Part shown: positions 6,654 to 13,415 of the stretch, in pieces
How positions within the stretch are numbered: the stretch's first letter is position 1
How the letters are laid out: every line of letters starts with the position of its first letter
Assembly (NCBI GenBank): GCA_964394665.1
Contig: CAYMYN010000054.1
Span: 1 to 20,446 of the forward strand
DNA from: CAYMYN01 sp964394665
GTDB lineage: Bacteria; Planctomycetota; UBA1135; GCA-002686595
Length of the DNA: 20,446 nt
Direction: 5' to 3'
The notes under the pieces: model-generated
The model's database searches: none
What the model was told of the DNA's origin: nothing
What the model saw: only the letters and a program-made list of their open reading frames with translations
Position numbers and translations under genes: made by a program

Positions 6654-7241
6654 ATGCGGCGTACTACTTCCCGCCCACCCGATGACCATGGATGCCAGCC
6701 TCTGGCACGGGGGCCCTGTCCATCCATTCGCGCGGTGGTGGCCGACTACATCCGCAAGTACCGGCATTCGGCAGCGCGGGAGATGGAGTTCTACTCTCAG
6801 CAGCGGAGCCTTCGGGACGCGGTCGACGTCGCTGCTCGGTGCATCCTGCCGAGCGGCAAACGCCACCCCCACCAGTACCGCATCCCCGGGGAAGCACTCG
6901 AAGCGGCACGCAGGAGGCTACTTCGCGCGGATCTTGCATCCACCCGCTCCTTCGAAGAGCTCCACAGCCGAGTCAACGCCAGCATCCGTGGCATCCACAT
7001 GATCGGCCCCCTCGTCGTGTACGACGTATCGCAGCGCATCGGTGCCTACCTTGGTCACGCCCCTCGTCGTGTGTACATGCACGCCGGCACGCGCAAGGGG
7101 GCGCGGGCGCTCGGGTTGGGCGTTAAGGGCGAGACCCTTGATCCCGATCATCTGCCCAGCGAGTTCAAGCAGCTCACCCCAGCGGAGATCGAGGACTGCC
7201 TTTGCATCTACACGGCAGACCTGGCTGTCGCGAGGCGCTAA
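6654..7241 (+). CDS. Conserved hypothetical protein, possibly helix-hairpin-helix-like
   Basis: This is the only credible plus-strand gene in the window, up to 195 aa. The C-terminal half reads like a conserved protein: MIGPLVVYDVSQRIGAYLG (about 116-134), APRRVYMHAGTRKGARALGL (about 136-155) and LTPAEIEDCLCIYTADLA near the end. I recall uncharacterised bacterial proteins with this G-x-x-Y-D-x-A-x-R-I-G-x-Y-L and YxHAGTRKGAxAL pattern, whose function is unknown; the first motif resembles DNA-repair-type helix-hairpin-helix segments only loosely. The start is uncertain. ATG at 6654 lacks a clear ribosome binding site, and the Pro/Arg-rich first 26 residues may not be translated, in which case GTG at 6735 or 6738 would begin the protein. 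It converges on the gene ending at 7251, 9 nt away. Confidence 0.75.
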   Translation: MRRTTSRPPDDHGCQPLARGPCPSIRAVVADYIRKYRHSAAREMEFYSQQRSLRDAVDVAARCILPSGKRHPHQYRIPGEALEAARRRLLRADLASTRSFEELHSRVNASIRGIHMIGPLVVYDVSQRIGAYLGHAPRRVYMHAGTRKGARALGLGVKGETLDPDHLPSEFKQLTPAEIEDCLCIYTADLAVARR

Positions 7242-7250
7242 CGGCACGTC

Positions 7251-7433
7251 CTACCTGGACCGATCCTCTGCCACGAACTCGCGAATGCATGGCGGGTTCC
7301 CGGGCTTCCCTACCGCCTTCGCTAGTTCAGCCAGCCGCTCGTTGAGCTTGGCGAGCTCCTCGACCAGCCGCGGCATGGTGTGCTCGTAGAATCGCTGCCC
7401 CATGCGCGTCAGGTGGAAAGGGACGTCGTTCAT
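7251..7433 (-). CDS. Small phage-type hypothetical protein
   Basis: This 60-aa protein has the segment MGQRFYEHTMPRLVEELAKL followed by an amphipathic helix NERLAELAKAVG, likely a short coiled coil. Short proteins with a similar G-x-x-F-Y-x-x-T-M-P-x-L-V pattern occur next to DUF5049-like genes in phages and integrating elements; this is from memory. The start ATG at 7433 overlaps the stop of the upstream gene (ATGA). It is the last gene of the coupled integrase operon and ends 9 nt from a convergent gene, with no clear terminator between them. Function is unknown. Confidence 0.7.
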   Translation of the reverse strand: MNDVPFHLTRMGQRFYEHTMPRLVEELAKLNERLAELAKAVGKPGNPPCIREFVAEDRSR

Positions 7434-7654
7434 GTCGGGTCTTCCTCCGCCTGGAACCCCTCGAACACGCCCCGCGCGTAGAGCGCCCGGTTCCCCCCCA
7501 CCCAACGCGCCGCAGCCTCGAAGCCGAGTTCGTGGGCGAGGTCCGCAACGCGCGGCCGATCGAGCATGTTGGTCAAGCCACTGCGCCGCACCGCCTCGAG
7601 CCCATCCAGCACTTCGCGCGGCACGATCACCGGGCCCTGTTCGTCGTCGTTCAT
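7430..7654 (-). CDS. DUF5049-like small protein
   Basis: This 74-aa protein contains VPREVLDGLEAVRRSGLTNM, DRPRVADLAHELGFEAAARW and YARGVFEGF, matching the pattern I remember for DUF5049, a small family of phage and mobile-element proteins of unknown function. The start ATG at 7654 overlaps the integrase stop codon (ATGA), and its own stop overlaps the next start in the same way, so its translation depends on the integrase message. The acidic first residues (MNDDEQGP) are not part of the recognisable core. Confidence 0.75.
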   Translation of the reverse strand: MNDDEQGPVIVPREVLDGLEAVRRSGLTNMLDRPRVADLAHELGFEAAARWVGGNRALYARGVFEGFQAEEDPT

Positions 7655-8841
7655 CCCGCACTCCTCGCTGCTGCTGCCTCGCCGGGTCGAAGCCCGAGGC
7701 GCTCGACAGCGCCGCGCAGATCCTCGACCTCGACGTGCGCGTAGACCTGCGCGGTCAATTTCGGGTCCGAATGCCCCGCGAGCCGCTGCGCGTGGATCAA
7801 CGGCACGCCCGCGCGCGCGAGGCGCGAGACGAAGCAGTGGCGCAGCGCGTGCACATCGATCTGCTCACCAAGCTCGTCGTAGCGCTTGATGCCCGCGGCG
7901 AGCAGTAGCCGGTGCAGGCAGCGGCGCACATTGTTCGACGGTGCGCACCAGGGCTTTCCGCGCGGCGACAGGAACAGCGCGTCGCCGGCCGTGAGTGCGC
8001 GGCCGAGCACGAGCGCGTTCACCGAGCGCAGCCGAACGAGGCGCTCGCGCAGCTCATCGCGCAGGGGGATCTGCCGCGACACGCCGGCCTTCGCCGTCTC
8101 CGCGCGCACGACCAGCACGCCGCGTCCTGCATCGAAATCGCACCAACGGAGCTGCCGCATCTCACCGTAGCGCACGCCGGTGTCGAGAAGCGTCTGCCAC
8201 ATGGGCGCCTGCGGCACGCGTGGGCCTTGGGTCGCCAGCGCTGCGTCCTCCGCTTCGGCGGCGGCGAGGAAGCGCTCGATGTCCGTCTCGCTGAGCGCGC
8301 GGCGACGGTAACGCTGGTGCGCTCTGCCATCGGGCAGCCCTTTCAGGCCTTGCAGCGGGTGCGCCGTCGCGAGCCCTGCTTTGACGGCCCAGCTGATCAT
8401 CGCCTTGAAGCTCTGGAGGTGCGCGTTGGCCGTGCGGTTCTGCGCCCCGGCACGGATCAGGGCCGCTCGGAAGTCGAGCACGTGGTGGGCTTTCAAGGCG
8501 TTCAGCGTCCGTGGCTGAAGGCCCTCGAGCACGTGCCGCAAGTGGATCTCGACGTTGCGCACGTGCCGCGCGCTCGCGCGGGTGCCAAGGTCTGCGAGGT
8601 AGCGATCGCGCAGCTCGTCGAGCGCGATGTCCTGCGTCTCGACCTCCAGCCCGCGCATGCGGCGATTGCGGCGCGCGATGAGCTCGGTGCGCACCTCCTC
8701 GGCCTCGCGCTTGTTGGGGCCCAGGTGGTCGCGGCGCCGTACGCCGCGCTCGTCGCGCCAGTCCAGGACCCACACATCGCCACCCGCCTGCTCTCGCTTC
8801 CACAGGCGCCCCGGGCCGTAGCTGGTGCGGCCGCGCGTCAC
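7651..8841 (-). CDS. Tyrosine recombinase / phage-type integrase
   Basis: This 396-aa site-specific recombinase has an N-terminal arm-type region, a core-binding domain (about 75-165) and a C-terminal catalytic domain. All catalytic residues are visible: Arg224 in DTGVRYGEMRQL, Lys251 in AETAKAG, His331-x-x-Arg334 in HALRH, His357 in LAGHSD and Tyr367 in QVYAHVEVEDL. It should integrate and excise the surrounding element at an att site; no tRNA or clear att core is visible beside it. I chose GTG at 8841 because it overlaps the preceding stop (GTGA) as other junctions in this operon do. GTG at 8892, with GGAGG upstream, would add 17 residues and overlap the HTH gene by 55 nt. Confidence 0.93.
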   Translation of the reverse strand: MTRGRTSYGPGRLWKREQAGGDVWVLDWRDERGVRRRDHLGPNKREAEEVRTELIARRNRRMRGLEVETQDIALDELRDRYLADLGTRASARHVRNVEIHLRHVLEGLQPRTLNALKAHHVLDFRAALIRAGAQNRTANAHLQSFKAMISWAVKAGLATAHPLQGLKGLPDGRAHQRYRRRALSETDIERFLAAAEAEDAALATQGPRVPQAPMWQTLLDTGVRYGEMRQLRWCDFDAGRGVLVVRAETAKAGVSRQIPLRDELRERLVRLRSVNALVLGRALTAGDALFLSPRGKPWCAPSNNVRRCLHRLLLAAGIKRYDELGEQIDVHALRHCFVSRLARAGVPLIHAQRLAGHSDPKLTAQVYAHVEVEDLRGAVERLGLRPGEAAAARSAG

Positions 8842-9254
8842 CGGCTTGCCACCTGGCTCTCGAGCCACGCCTCGAAATCGTCGCGACGCCACCGCACAAC
8901 GCCTCCCAGCACGAGCGCCGGGGGCAGGAGTCCTTCGAGCCGCCAGCGCCGCACGGTCTTGGCCTCGATCCTCAGCAGCCTCGCCACGTCGGCGACGGTG
9001 AGCAACTCGGCAAGCGGCGGCGCCTCGGCCACGGCGATGGCGCGGAGCTCTGCGACAAGCGCGGCTCCGAGTTCGCGGGCAACATGGCGGGCGATCAGCA
9101 GCATGGCGTCCTCAGCCACCGGGACGGCACCCGGCGGAGTCGGACATTCGCTCTGTTCGCGACCTTCAGCCAGGCGATCTTCGGAGCATCCAGGCGCCGC
9201 CTGCTGACCTCGAGCCCGATGCTGGGCGGCGGCCGGTGCCGACTTGCGCGCCAT
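8838..9254 (-). CDS. Excisionase-like MerR/HTH_17-type DNA-binding protein
   Basis: This protein is about 138 aa. Its C-terminus (about 84-133) is a winged-helix excisionase fold: LLTVADVARLLRIEAKTVRR, WRLEGLLPP, then GGVVRWRRDDFEAWLES. The first 80 residues contain a low-complexity segment and a helix (AMLLIARHVARELGAALVAEL) that could mediate dimerisation. It stands directly before the integrase with overlapping stop and start, the usual place for a recombination directionality factor. ATG at 9254 shares one base with the stop of the preceding gene (TGATG) and has GGGAGG upstream; GTG at 9257 is the alternative. It could instead act as a repressor of the operon. Confidence 0.85.
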   Translation of the reverse strand: MARKSAPAAAQHRARGQQAAPGCSEDRLAEGREQSECPTPPGAVPVAEDAMLLIARHVARELGAALVAELRAIAVAEAPPLAELLTVADVARLLRIEAKTVRRWRLEGLLPPALVLGGVVRWRRDDFEAWLESQVASR

Positions 9255-9538
9255 CACTCGGCCTCCCGCAGCCCGAGGGCCTCGAAGACCTGCCGCTCGA
9301 TCTCGAGGCGCGCAGCGTCGTCGATCGGCGCGATGTAGGACCGCCAGCGCCCGGTGCCGTCGCGACGCTTCGGGAAGGCCAGGCAGCGCCGCCCGTCGGC
9401 CGTGAGGCGCAGGGAGAGGCCGTCCACGTGCATCGGCCCGATCTGGCAGCGTACCCAGCCGAGCAGCCCGCCCTGGCGCTCGCGCTCCGGCGCGCGGGTG
9501 AACCGGACGCCGGTGATCCCCAGGGGGCGGTCAGGCAT
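9254..9538 (-). CDS. SpoVG-like protein
   Basis: This 94-aa protein follows the SpoVG pattern: an N-terminal strand GITGVRFTRAP, a middle segment GWVRCQIGPMHVDGLSLRLT, the signature-like RRCLAFPKRRDGTGRWRSYI and a C-terminal helix ARLEIERQVFEAL. In SpoVG the matching parts are the VxF/VxDIKI strand, the AMPxR/K segment, and the AHPI and C-terminal helix. SpoVG-type proteins are small nucleic-acid-binding regulators, and distant versions occur in phages and integrating elements. Identity here rests on pattern and length only. It overlaps both neighbours (8 nt upstream, TGATG downstream), so it is part of the coupled operon. Confidence 0.5.
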   Translation of the reverse strand: MPDRPLGITGVRFTRAPERERQGGLLGWVRCQIGPMHVDGLSLRLTADGRRCLAFPKRRDGTGRWRSYIAPIDDAARLEIERQVFEALGLREAE

Positions 9539-10052
9539 GCCCGCCTACTGCCAGGCAATCCGGCGGGCTCGTGGTGCGGTCGCCCCGCTCAAGCACCTCC
9601 TGGCGGGTGTCGGGCGGGAGCTTCGAGTAGGCGCACCACAGTCGCGCGATTGCGGTCGGACCCCTCTGGCGGTCGAGGCGCTCCTGGACCTTCTCCCAGC
9701 CGGTCCACTCGCCGAAGGTGGCACGGAGGCCGCCGAGGAGATCGCGCACGTAGAAGCCCGCGAGCATCTCCGGCGACCAGTCCGCGGCCTCCGAACCCCA
9801 CCGGGATTCGGCGAACGCGCGGATCGTCTCGCCCGCACCCTCAAGGACGCCGCGGCACGTCCGGATGGGCGTCTCCTGCCACGGCCGGTCGAGCGCGAGG
9901 GTCTCGGCCACGGAGAGGGCTGCCAGGACATGGGGCTTGGCCTGGATCAGCGCCGTGGCGAGAGGCTCCTCACTTGCCGGACCCTGCACGACGAGCTGAT
10001 CGCCGTCGCGAGCAACCACAAGCCCGGCCGCGCGGGCGCGTTCGAGGAGCAT
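9531..10052 (-). CDS. TubC_N-like domain protein of the primase operon
   Basis: This 173-aa protein starts with LLERARAAGLVVARDGDQLV followed by VQGP and IQAKPHVLAAL (first 46 residues). That is the pattern of the small TubC_N-like docking domain found at the start of many plasmid and phage replication-associated proteins. The remainder (about 47-173) contains ESRWGSEAADWSPEMLAGFY and GPTAIARLWCAYSKLP and matches no family I know. The start ATG at 10052 shares its first base with the stop of the primase gene (TGATG) and has GGAAGG upstream; an in-frame GTG at 10064 is possible. Position and domain suggest an accessory factor for the element's primase or helicase; this is inference. Confidence 0.65.
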   Translation of the reverse strand: MLLERARAAGLVVARDGDQLVVQGPASEEPLATALIQAKPHVLAALSVAETLALDRPWQETPIRTCRGVLEGAGETIRAFAESRWGSEAADWSPEMLAGFYVRDLLGGLRATFGEWTGWEKVQERLDRQRGPTAIARLWCAYSKLPPDTRQEVLERGDRTTSPPDCLAVGGHA

Positions 10053-12799
10053 CAGGCCTTCCACTGGCGCACCTCCGCTCCCGAGGAGTCCGAGCGGATC
10101 AATTCCCCTGCGCCCTCCCCCCTCTGGATCTCGGGCCCATGGGGCCCATCAGGCCCAACAGACGGTCCTGGGGCGCCCGCGAGCCACTCGGTGGGCCCGA
10201 GAATTGGGCCCGGTTGCCGGGGCAGCGGCCCATCTGGGGCCCACATCTCGGGCCCACTACCCTCCCTGGCGGGGCTGGGAGGGGCGTCGTGGGCCTGATG
10301 GGCCCGATGGGCCCCATTCAGGAGGAGGGGGTAGTCCAGGTGCAGGACGTTCTGGCGCGTGCCCTGGAGCGTCCTGCGGATCACGTGCTTGCCCCGCTTC
10401 TCGTCCTCGCTCTTGAGCACGCCCGCCTGGGAGAGCCGCGCCCCGAGCGTGTCCGGCGAGATGCCGAGCCGCTCGCCATCCGCAGCCATGCGCTGCGCGG
10501 CCTGGTGGGCTGCCCTCGGCTCGAGGAAGACGTCGCTCCCTTTGATCCAGCCGATGCGGGCTCCCTGCTCGCGGTAGTCCGGCTCGCCCGCGCCGCCGGA
10601 TCGATCGCGCCACCCAGCGGCGATGGCATCGTCTGGCGGCCCTCCATCGGCCGCCGCGAGATGCGCGGAGCCTGAGGCAAGGGCGGCCCTGACGAGGTCC
10701 AGGAAGAGGGTGACCGGGTCAGCGGCCCGTACGTGCCTCTCCTGCTTGCCTGCGGCCTCCCGTAGGCCGTTCCAGCATCGGTCTCCGAGTGCCGCCGCCT
10801 CCTTCTCCCCAACGATTCCCACGTCCTCCGCAAACGCCAGGAACACCTCCATGCCGGCCATCAGCTGCGCGAGGTTCGAGGCGGTCCGGCGGTGGCCCCA
10901 CTCGTTGGATGCCTGGTCCCGCAGCTCGGTCGCCCGAGTGAGGAGTCGGCTCGTCGTCGACTCGTATCGAGCAGCGATCCACCGGACGAAGCCAGCCATC
11001 GTCGCTGAGTAGGCGCCGTCTCGGGCATCCGCCTGGCACCTACTCAGGTCGCTGACGGAGATCTGTCCCTTGAACAGCTCGAGCACGACGACGCGAGCGC
11101 GCAGCGAGTGCCCGGCAGGAATCTCCTCCCCCGTCGAGAGCACCATGCCCCGAGGCGGCTTGGGGAGTTTCAGGCTGGTATCAGACGCCATGCGGCCGCG
11201 CCCGCTCCGGTTGCCCTGCGCGCGGAAGAGCCGGTCGGCGTCGCGGTGGTAGCGCTGCACATCCTGCGACGACCCATGGGGCGCGAAGTCGTCGACCACG
11301 ACCCCCATGTCCTGTGCGGCGAAGACGAGGGCTTCGAGGAAGTTCGCCGTGCTGGACCAGGATCCGGGGAGGTGTCGCGAGTCGAAGCCCGCGCCCCAGA
11401 ACGCCTGGTGCAGGGCCACTTCCTCGGTCTTGAAGCCACCAGAGGCACCGTAGAGATGCAGGCCGAAGTCGGGACTGCCGAGCACCGTCCGGAAGACAGC
11501 AGCGAAGAGGGGCGCGCCGACGTGCGGCGGGGTCAGGTCCAGGAGCGTGATCGCCTTCCGGCCTGCGGTGACTAGCGCCTCGCCCGTCGGCGGATCGGGC
11601 AGCACCGCGCGGGCAAGCGGAGCTGGCAGGTCTACCTGGGTGTTCTTCTCGGGCCCATGGGGCCCAATGGCGCCGCCAGCATGGAGGTAGCACCAGCGGT
11701 CCTCGATCTTCCGCCAGCCGGTGTGGGTGTAGACCGTTCGGCGCTCGACCCCCTTGCTGAGCCGCTGGATGGCGACTCGCATGTGATCCCGAATCCCCTG
11801 TCCCGCCTCCAGGATCGCGTCGGCACCGAGTTCCTGGACCCAGGCCATCCCCCCGAACGAGCGCGCGGGGATGGTGTGCACGATCCGCCTCCCTCCGACC
11901 TGCGCCTCGATCTGGTAGTCGCGCTGGCTCTCGACGCCGTCATCGCGGGTCACGTCAGCGCGGATGCGAGCGGTGAAGTTCGCCAGCTCGACGGGCACCG
12001 GCCCCTCTCGCATCTGCTTGAGCCAGTACGTCGAGCCGTCGCGCTCATAGTAGGGCTCGAGATCGCCGCCGACGGTGCCGCCAGGGGGAGATCGGAGATC
12101 GCCTTGCGCGAGCCTCAGCAGCTCGTCAACGGTCCCGCCGGCCGCGAAGAAGTCGTCCAGCCCGACCTTGGCCCCGCCCTCGCCCGAGGAAAGGTAGATC
12201 ACGCGGACCTTCGCCTTCCGCTGCTCCAAGAAGGACTTCAAGCGGCAGAGCGACTGGTAGACCCCGAGCCTGGTCATCACGTCGGAGTCGAAGACGACGT
12301 AGACATCCCGCTCCTTGAGGTGCACGTACTCCCAGTCCGCCAGCGCGACCTTGCCGCCTTGCTCGTTGGCCCCGCGCCAGTTCCAGACGCCGAGCAGCGC
12401 GATGGTGCACAGACCCTGAGAGACGCCCGAATCAGCTTTCCGCGCCCCCTCAGTGATGAAGAGAGGCCGCTTGGGGTCGCCGAGCCATGCACGGGCTCGC
12501 GGCGGCACGTCCAGCCGCATCCTGCTCTGGCTCGGCGTCTCGTACTTGAGTGCCTTGCCGTCCTTGATGCGGGGCTGATCGGGCCGGATCTGGTAGGTGA
12601 CGATCCCGCCCTCGACGCCGTGGATTGGCACGACCAGAGCGGGAGCCAGGCACTGGCTGTCGGCGAAGCCGAGGCGCCTCAGCTCTGCCTTCTTCCCGAC
12701 CGTGCGGTAGCCCCTCTCCTGGGCCACATCGGGCAGGATGGCCGAGCCCTCGATCAGGGCGCGGTGCGCCTCGGAGAGGGGGCCCATCTCAGGAACCAC
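10052..12799 (-). CDS. Replication primase/helicase-like protein (DUF3854 plus DUF927-type ATPase)
   Basis: This 915-aa protein has two parts. The N-terminal half carries a DUF3854/TOPRIM-like domain: RPLFITEGARKADSG at 111-125 (the catalytic-type Glu), DVYVVFDSDV at 165-174 and KVGLDDFFAAGG at 211-222. Such domains occur in primases of plasmids and integrating elements. From about 340 on comes a DUF927-like ATPase with a variant P-loop LYGASGGFKTEEVAL at 449-463 and Walker B-like MGVVVDDFAP at 498-507. The final segment, from about 827, is Gly/Pro-rich and encoded by the GGGCCC repeat cluster. The protein probably primes and unwinds the excised element, as in satellite-phage or ICE replication. 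The start GTG at 12799 is supported by GGAGGAGG, and the stop is fused to the next start. The C-terminal tail is probably disordered. Confidence 0.85.
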   Translation of the reverse strand: MVPEMGPLSEAHRALIEGSAILPDVAQERGYRTVGKKAELRRLGFADSQCLAPALVVPIHGVEGGIVTYQIRPDQPRIKDGKALKYETPSQSRMRLDVPPRARAWLGDPKRPLFITEGARKADSGVSQGLCTIALLGVWNWRGANEQGGKVALADWEYVHLKERDVYVVFDSDVMTRLGVYQSLCRLKSFLEQRKAKVRVIYLSSGEGGAKVGLDDFFAAGGTVDELLRLAQGDLRSPPGGTVGGDLEPYYERDGSTYWLKQMREGPVPVELANFTARIRADVTRDDGVESQRDYQIEAQVGGRRIVHTIPARSFGGMAWVQELGADAILEAGQGIRDHMRVAIQRLSKGVERRTVYTHTGWRKIEDRWCYLHAGGAIGPHGPEKNTQVDLPAPLARAVLPDPPTGEALVTAGRKAITLLDLTPPHVGAPLFAAVFRTVLGSPDFGLHLYGASGGFKTEEVALHQAFWGAGFDSRHLPGSWSSTANFLEALVFAAQDMGVVVDDFAPHGSSQDVQRYHRDADRLFRAQGNRSGRGRMASDTSLKLPKPPRGMVLSTGEEIPAGHSLRARVVVLELFKGQISVSDLSRCQADARDGAYSATMAGFVRWIAARYESTTSRLLTRATELRDQASNEWGHRRTASNLAQLMAGMEVFLAFAEDVGIVGEKEAAALGDRCWNGLREAAGKQERHVRAADPVTLFLDLVRAALASGSAHLAAADGGPPDDAIAAGWRDRSGGAGEPDYREQGARIGWIKGSDVFLEPRAAHQAAQRMAADGERLGISPDTLGARLSQAGVLKSEDEKRGKHVIRRTLQGTRQNVLHLDYPLLLNGAHRAHQAHDAPPSPAREGSGPEMWAPDGPLPRQPGPILGPTEWLAGAPGPSVGPDGPHGPEIQRGEGAGELIRSDSSGAEVRQWKA
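10131..10318. repeat. GGGCCC-rich repeat cluster with inverted repeat inside the primase 3' end
   Basis: Eight GGGCCC palindromes occur in about 190 bp, starting at 10133, 10142, 10193, 10206, 10237, 10250, 10300 and 10309; several sit in 9-bp units of the form GGGCCCATN. An inverted repeat of 19 bp with one mismatch pairs 10139-10157 with 10290-10308. The 18-bp string TCGGGCCCATGGGGCCCA at 10131-10148 recurs at 11649-11666, and two further GGGCCC lie at 18721 and 18731. The region encodes the Gly/Pro-rich tail of the primase, so it may be coding repeat, protein-binding site or origin-like iteron. Confidence 0.7.
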
Positions 12800-13111
12800 G
12801 GCGGGCCTCCTCCAAGTTCACCCGACGCTGGACCTCGTCTGGGTCCAGGCCGAGGGCGCGAGCGACCGGGAGGACCTGGTGCGGCAGCTCTCGACGGCCG
12901 CCGATGGCCCTGAGAGTGGTGCCGCGGACAACGCCAGCGCTGCGCCGTTGCTGTCGCCTACCAGCTCCGTGTCGATGGTCCCGATCGCCTCCCCGATCGC
13001 TCCGGGAGGCTGCGGCATGGGGGCCATCCGGGGTGCCCCCCGCTCTCGGTGCCACAGCCTCGGCGGGGTCGATCCGATCTTGGCGCCCCGCCGTGAGGCG
13101 GACATCGCCAT
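12789..13111 (-). pseudogene. Small leading gene of the primase operon, apparently frameshifted
   Basis: Two overlapping frames share this stretch. From ATG at 13111 (AGGCAGG upstream) one frame gives MAMSASRRGAKIGSTPPRLW and later AIGEAIGTIDTELVGDSNGA, with GC-rich third positions down to about 12935, then degenerates and stops at 12818. A second frame has GC-rich third positions only from about 12935 to its stop at 12789 and ends LPVARALGLDPDEVQRRVNL followed by a short basic tail. Joining them at about 12935 gives one protein of about 107 aa whose end overlaps the primase start and contains its ribosome binding site. This looks like a single-base indel or a sequencing error. An intact gene in the second frame alone (start 13145) is the alternative. 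No family is recognised. Confidence 0.35.
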
Positions 13112-13252
13112 CCTGCCTGGCCCGGGGGGGTGAGATGGTAGCCATCGGGGGTTCAACTGCGTCCTGGTGGCGGATCGCGCCCCGGGCGTCGTGCCCAGCG
13201 CCGCTTCGGCAGGGTAGCGCAGGCCGCATCGGTACACCAAATACCCAACAGC

Positions 13253-13264
13253 TTCCTATAGGAA
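13253..13264. promoter_or_regulatory. Palindrome TTCCTATAGGAA upstream of the primase operon
   Basis: This perfect 12-bp palindrome lies in a short, less GC-rich island (about 13235-13268) that precedes the minus-strand replication/integration operon. Position and symmetry suggest a repressor operator. No -35/-10 pair with good spacing could be assigned, so the promoter itself is not marked. Confidence 0.45.
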
Positions 13265-13270
13265 ATCTGG

Positions 13271-13309
13271 GCCGCCGCCCCGGCCCCGTGGGGCTACCGG
13301 GGCGGCGGC
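13271..13309. terminator. Strong GC hairpin between the two recombinase regions
   Basis: A perfect 13-bp stem pairs GCCGCCGCCCCGG (13271-13283) with CCGGGGCGGCGGC (13297-13309); the 13-nt loop itself contains CCCC-GTG-GGGG-like pairing. It lies about 105 nt past the stop of the second recombinase in the minus direction and just before the operator-like palindrome, so it would insulate the two units. No strict T-tract follows, although in the minus direction it is followed after a few bases by ATTTCC. Confidence 0.55.
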
Positions 13310-13415
13310 TACCTTCCTTGCGGCGGGGCTGATGGGCGCCCAGGGAGCGGACCGAGCCGGCGGTGGCCTGGCGCGGGCGGGTCCGGCGGGCGGCCCTGTC
13401 CCAGCTGGCGAGGGG

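Noticed and set aside
7912..9207. Plus-strand open frame of 431 codons
   Set aside because: It lies antisense to the integrase and excisionase-like genes and shows no domain.
10131..10318. CRISPR-like array
   Set aside because: Repeat units are only 6-9 bp palindromes at irregular spacing inside a coding frame, without spacers of constant length.
9236..10675. Plus-strand open frame of 479 codons
   Set aside because: It is antisense to four minus-strand genes with overlapping starts and stops; the product is low-complexity.
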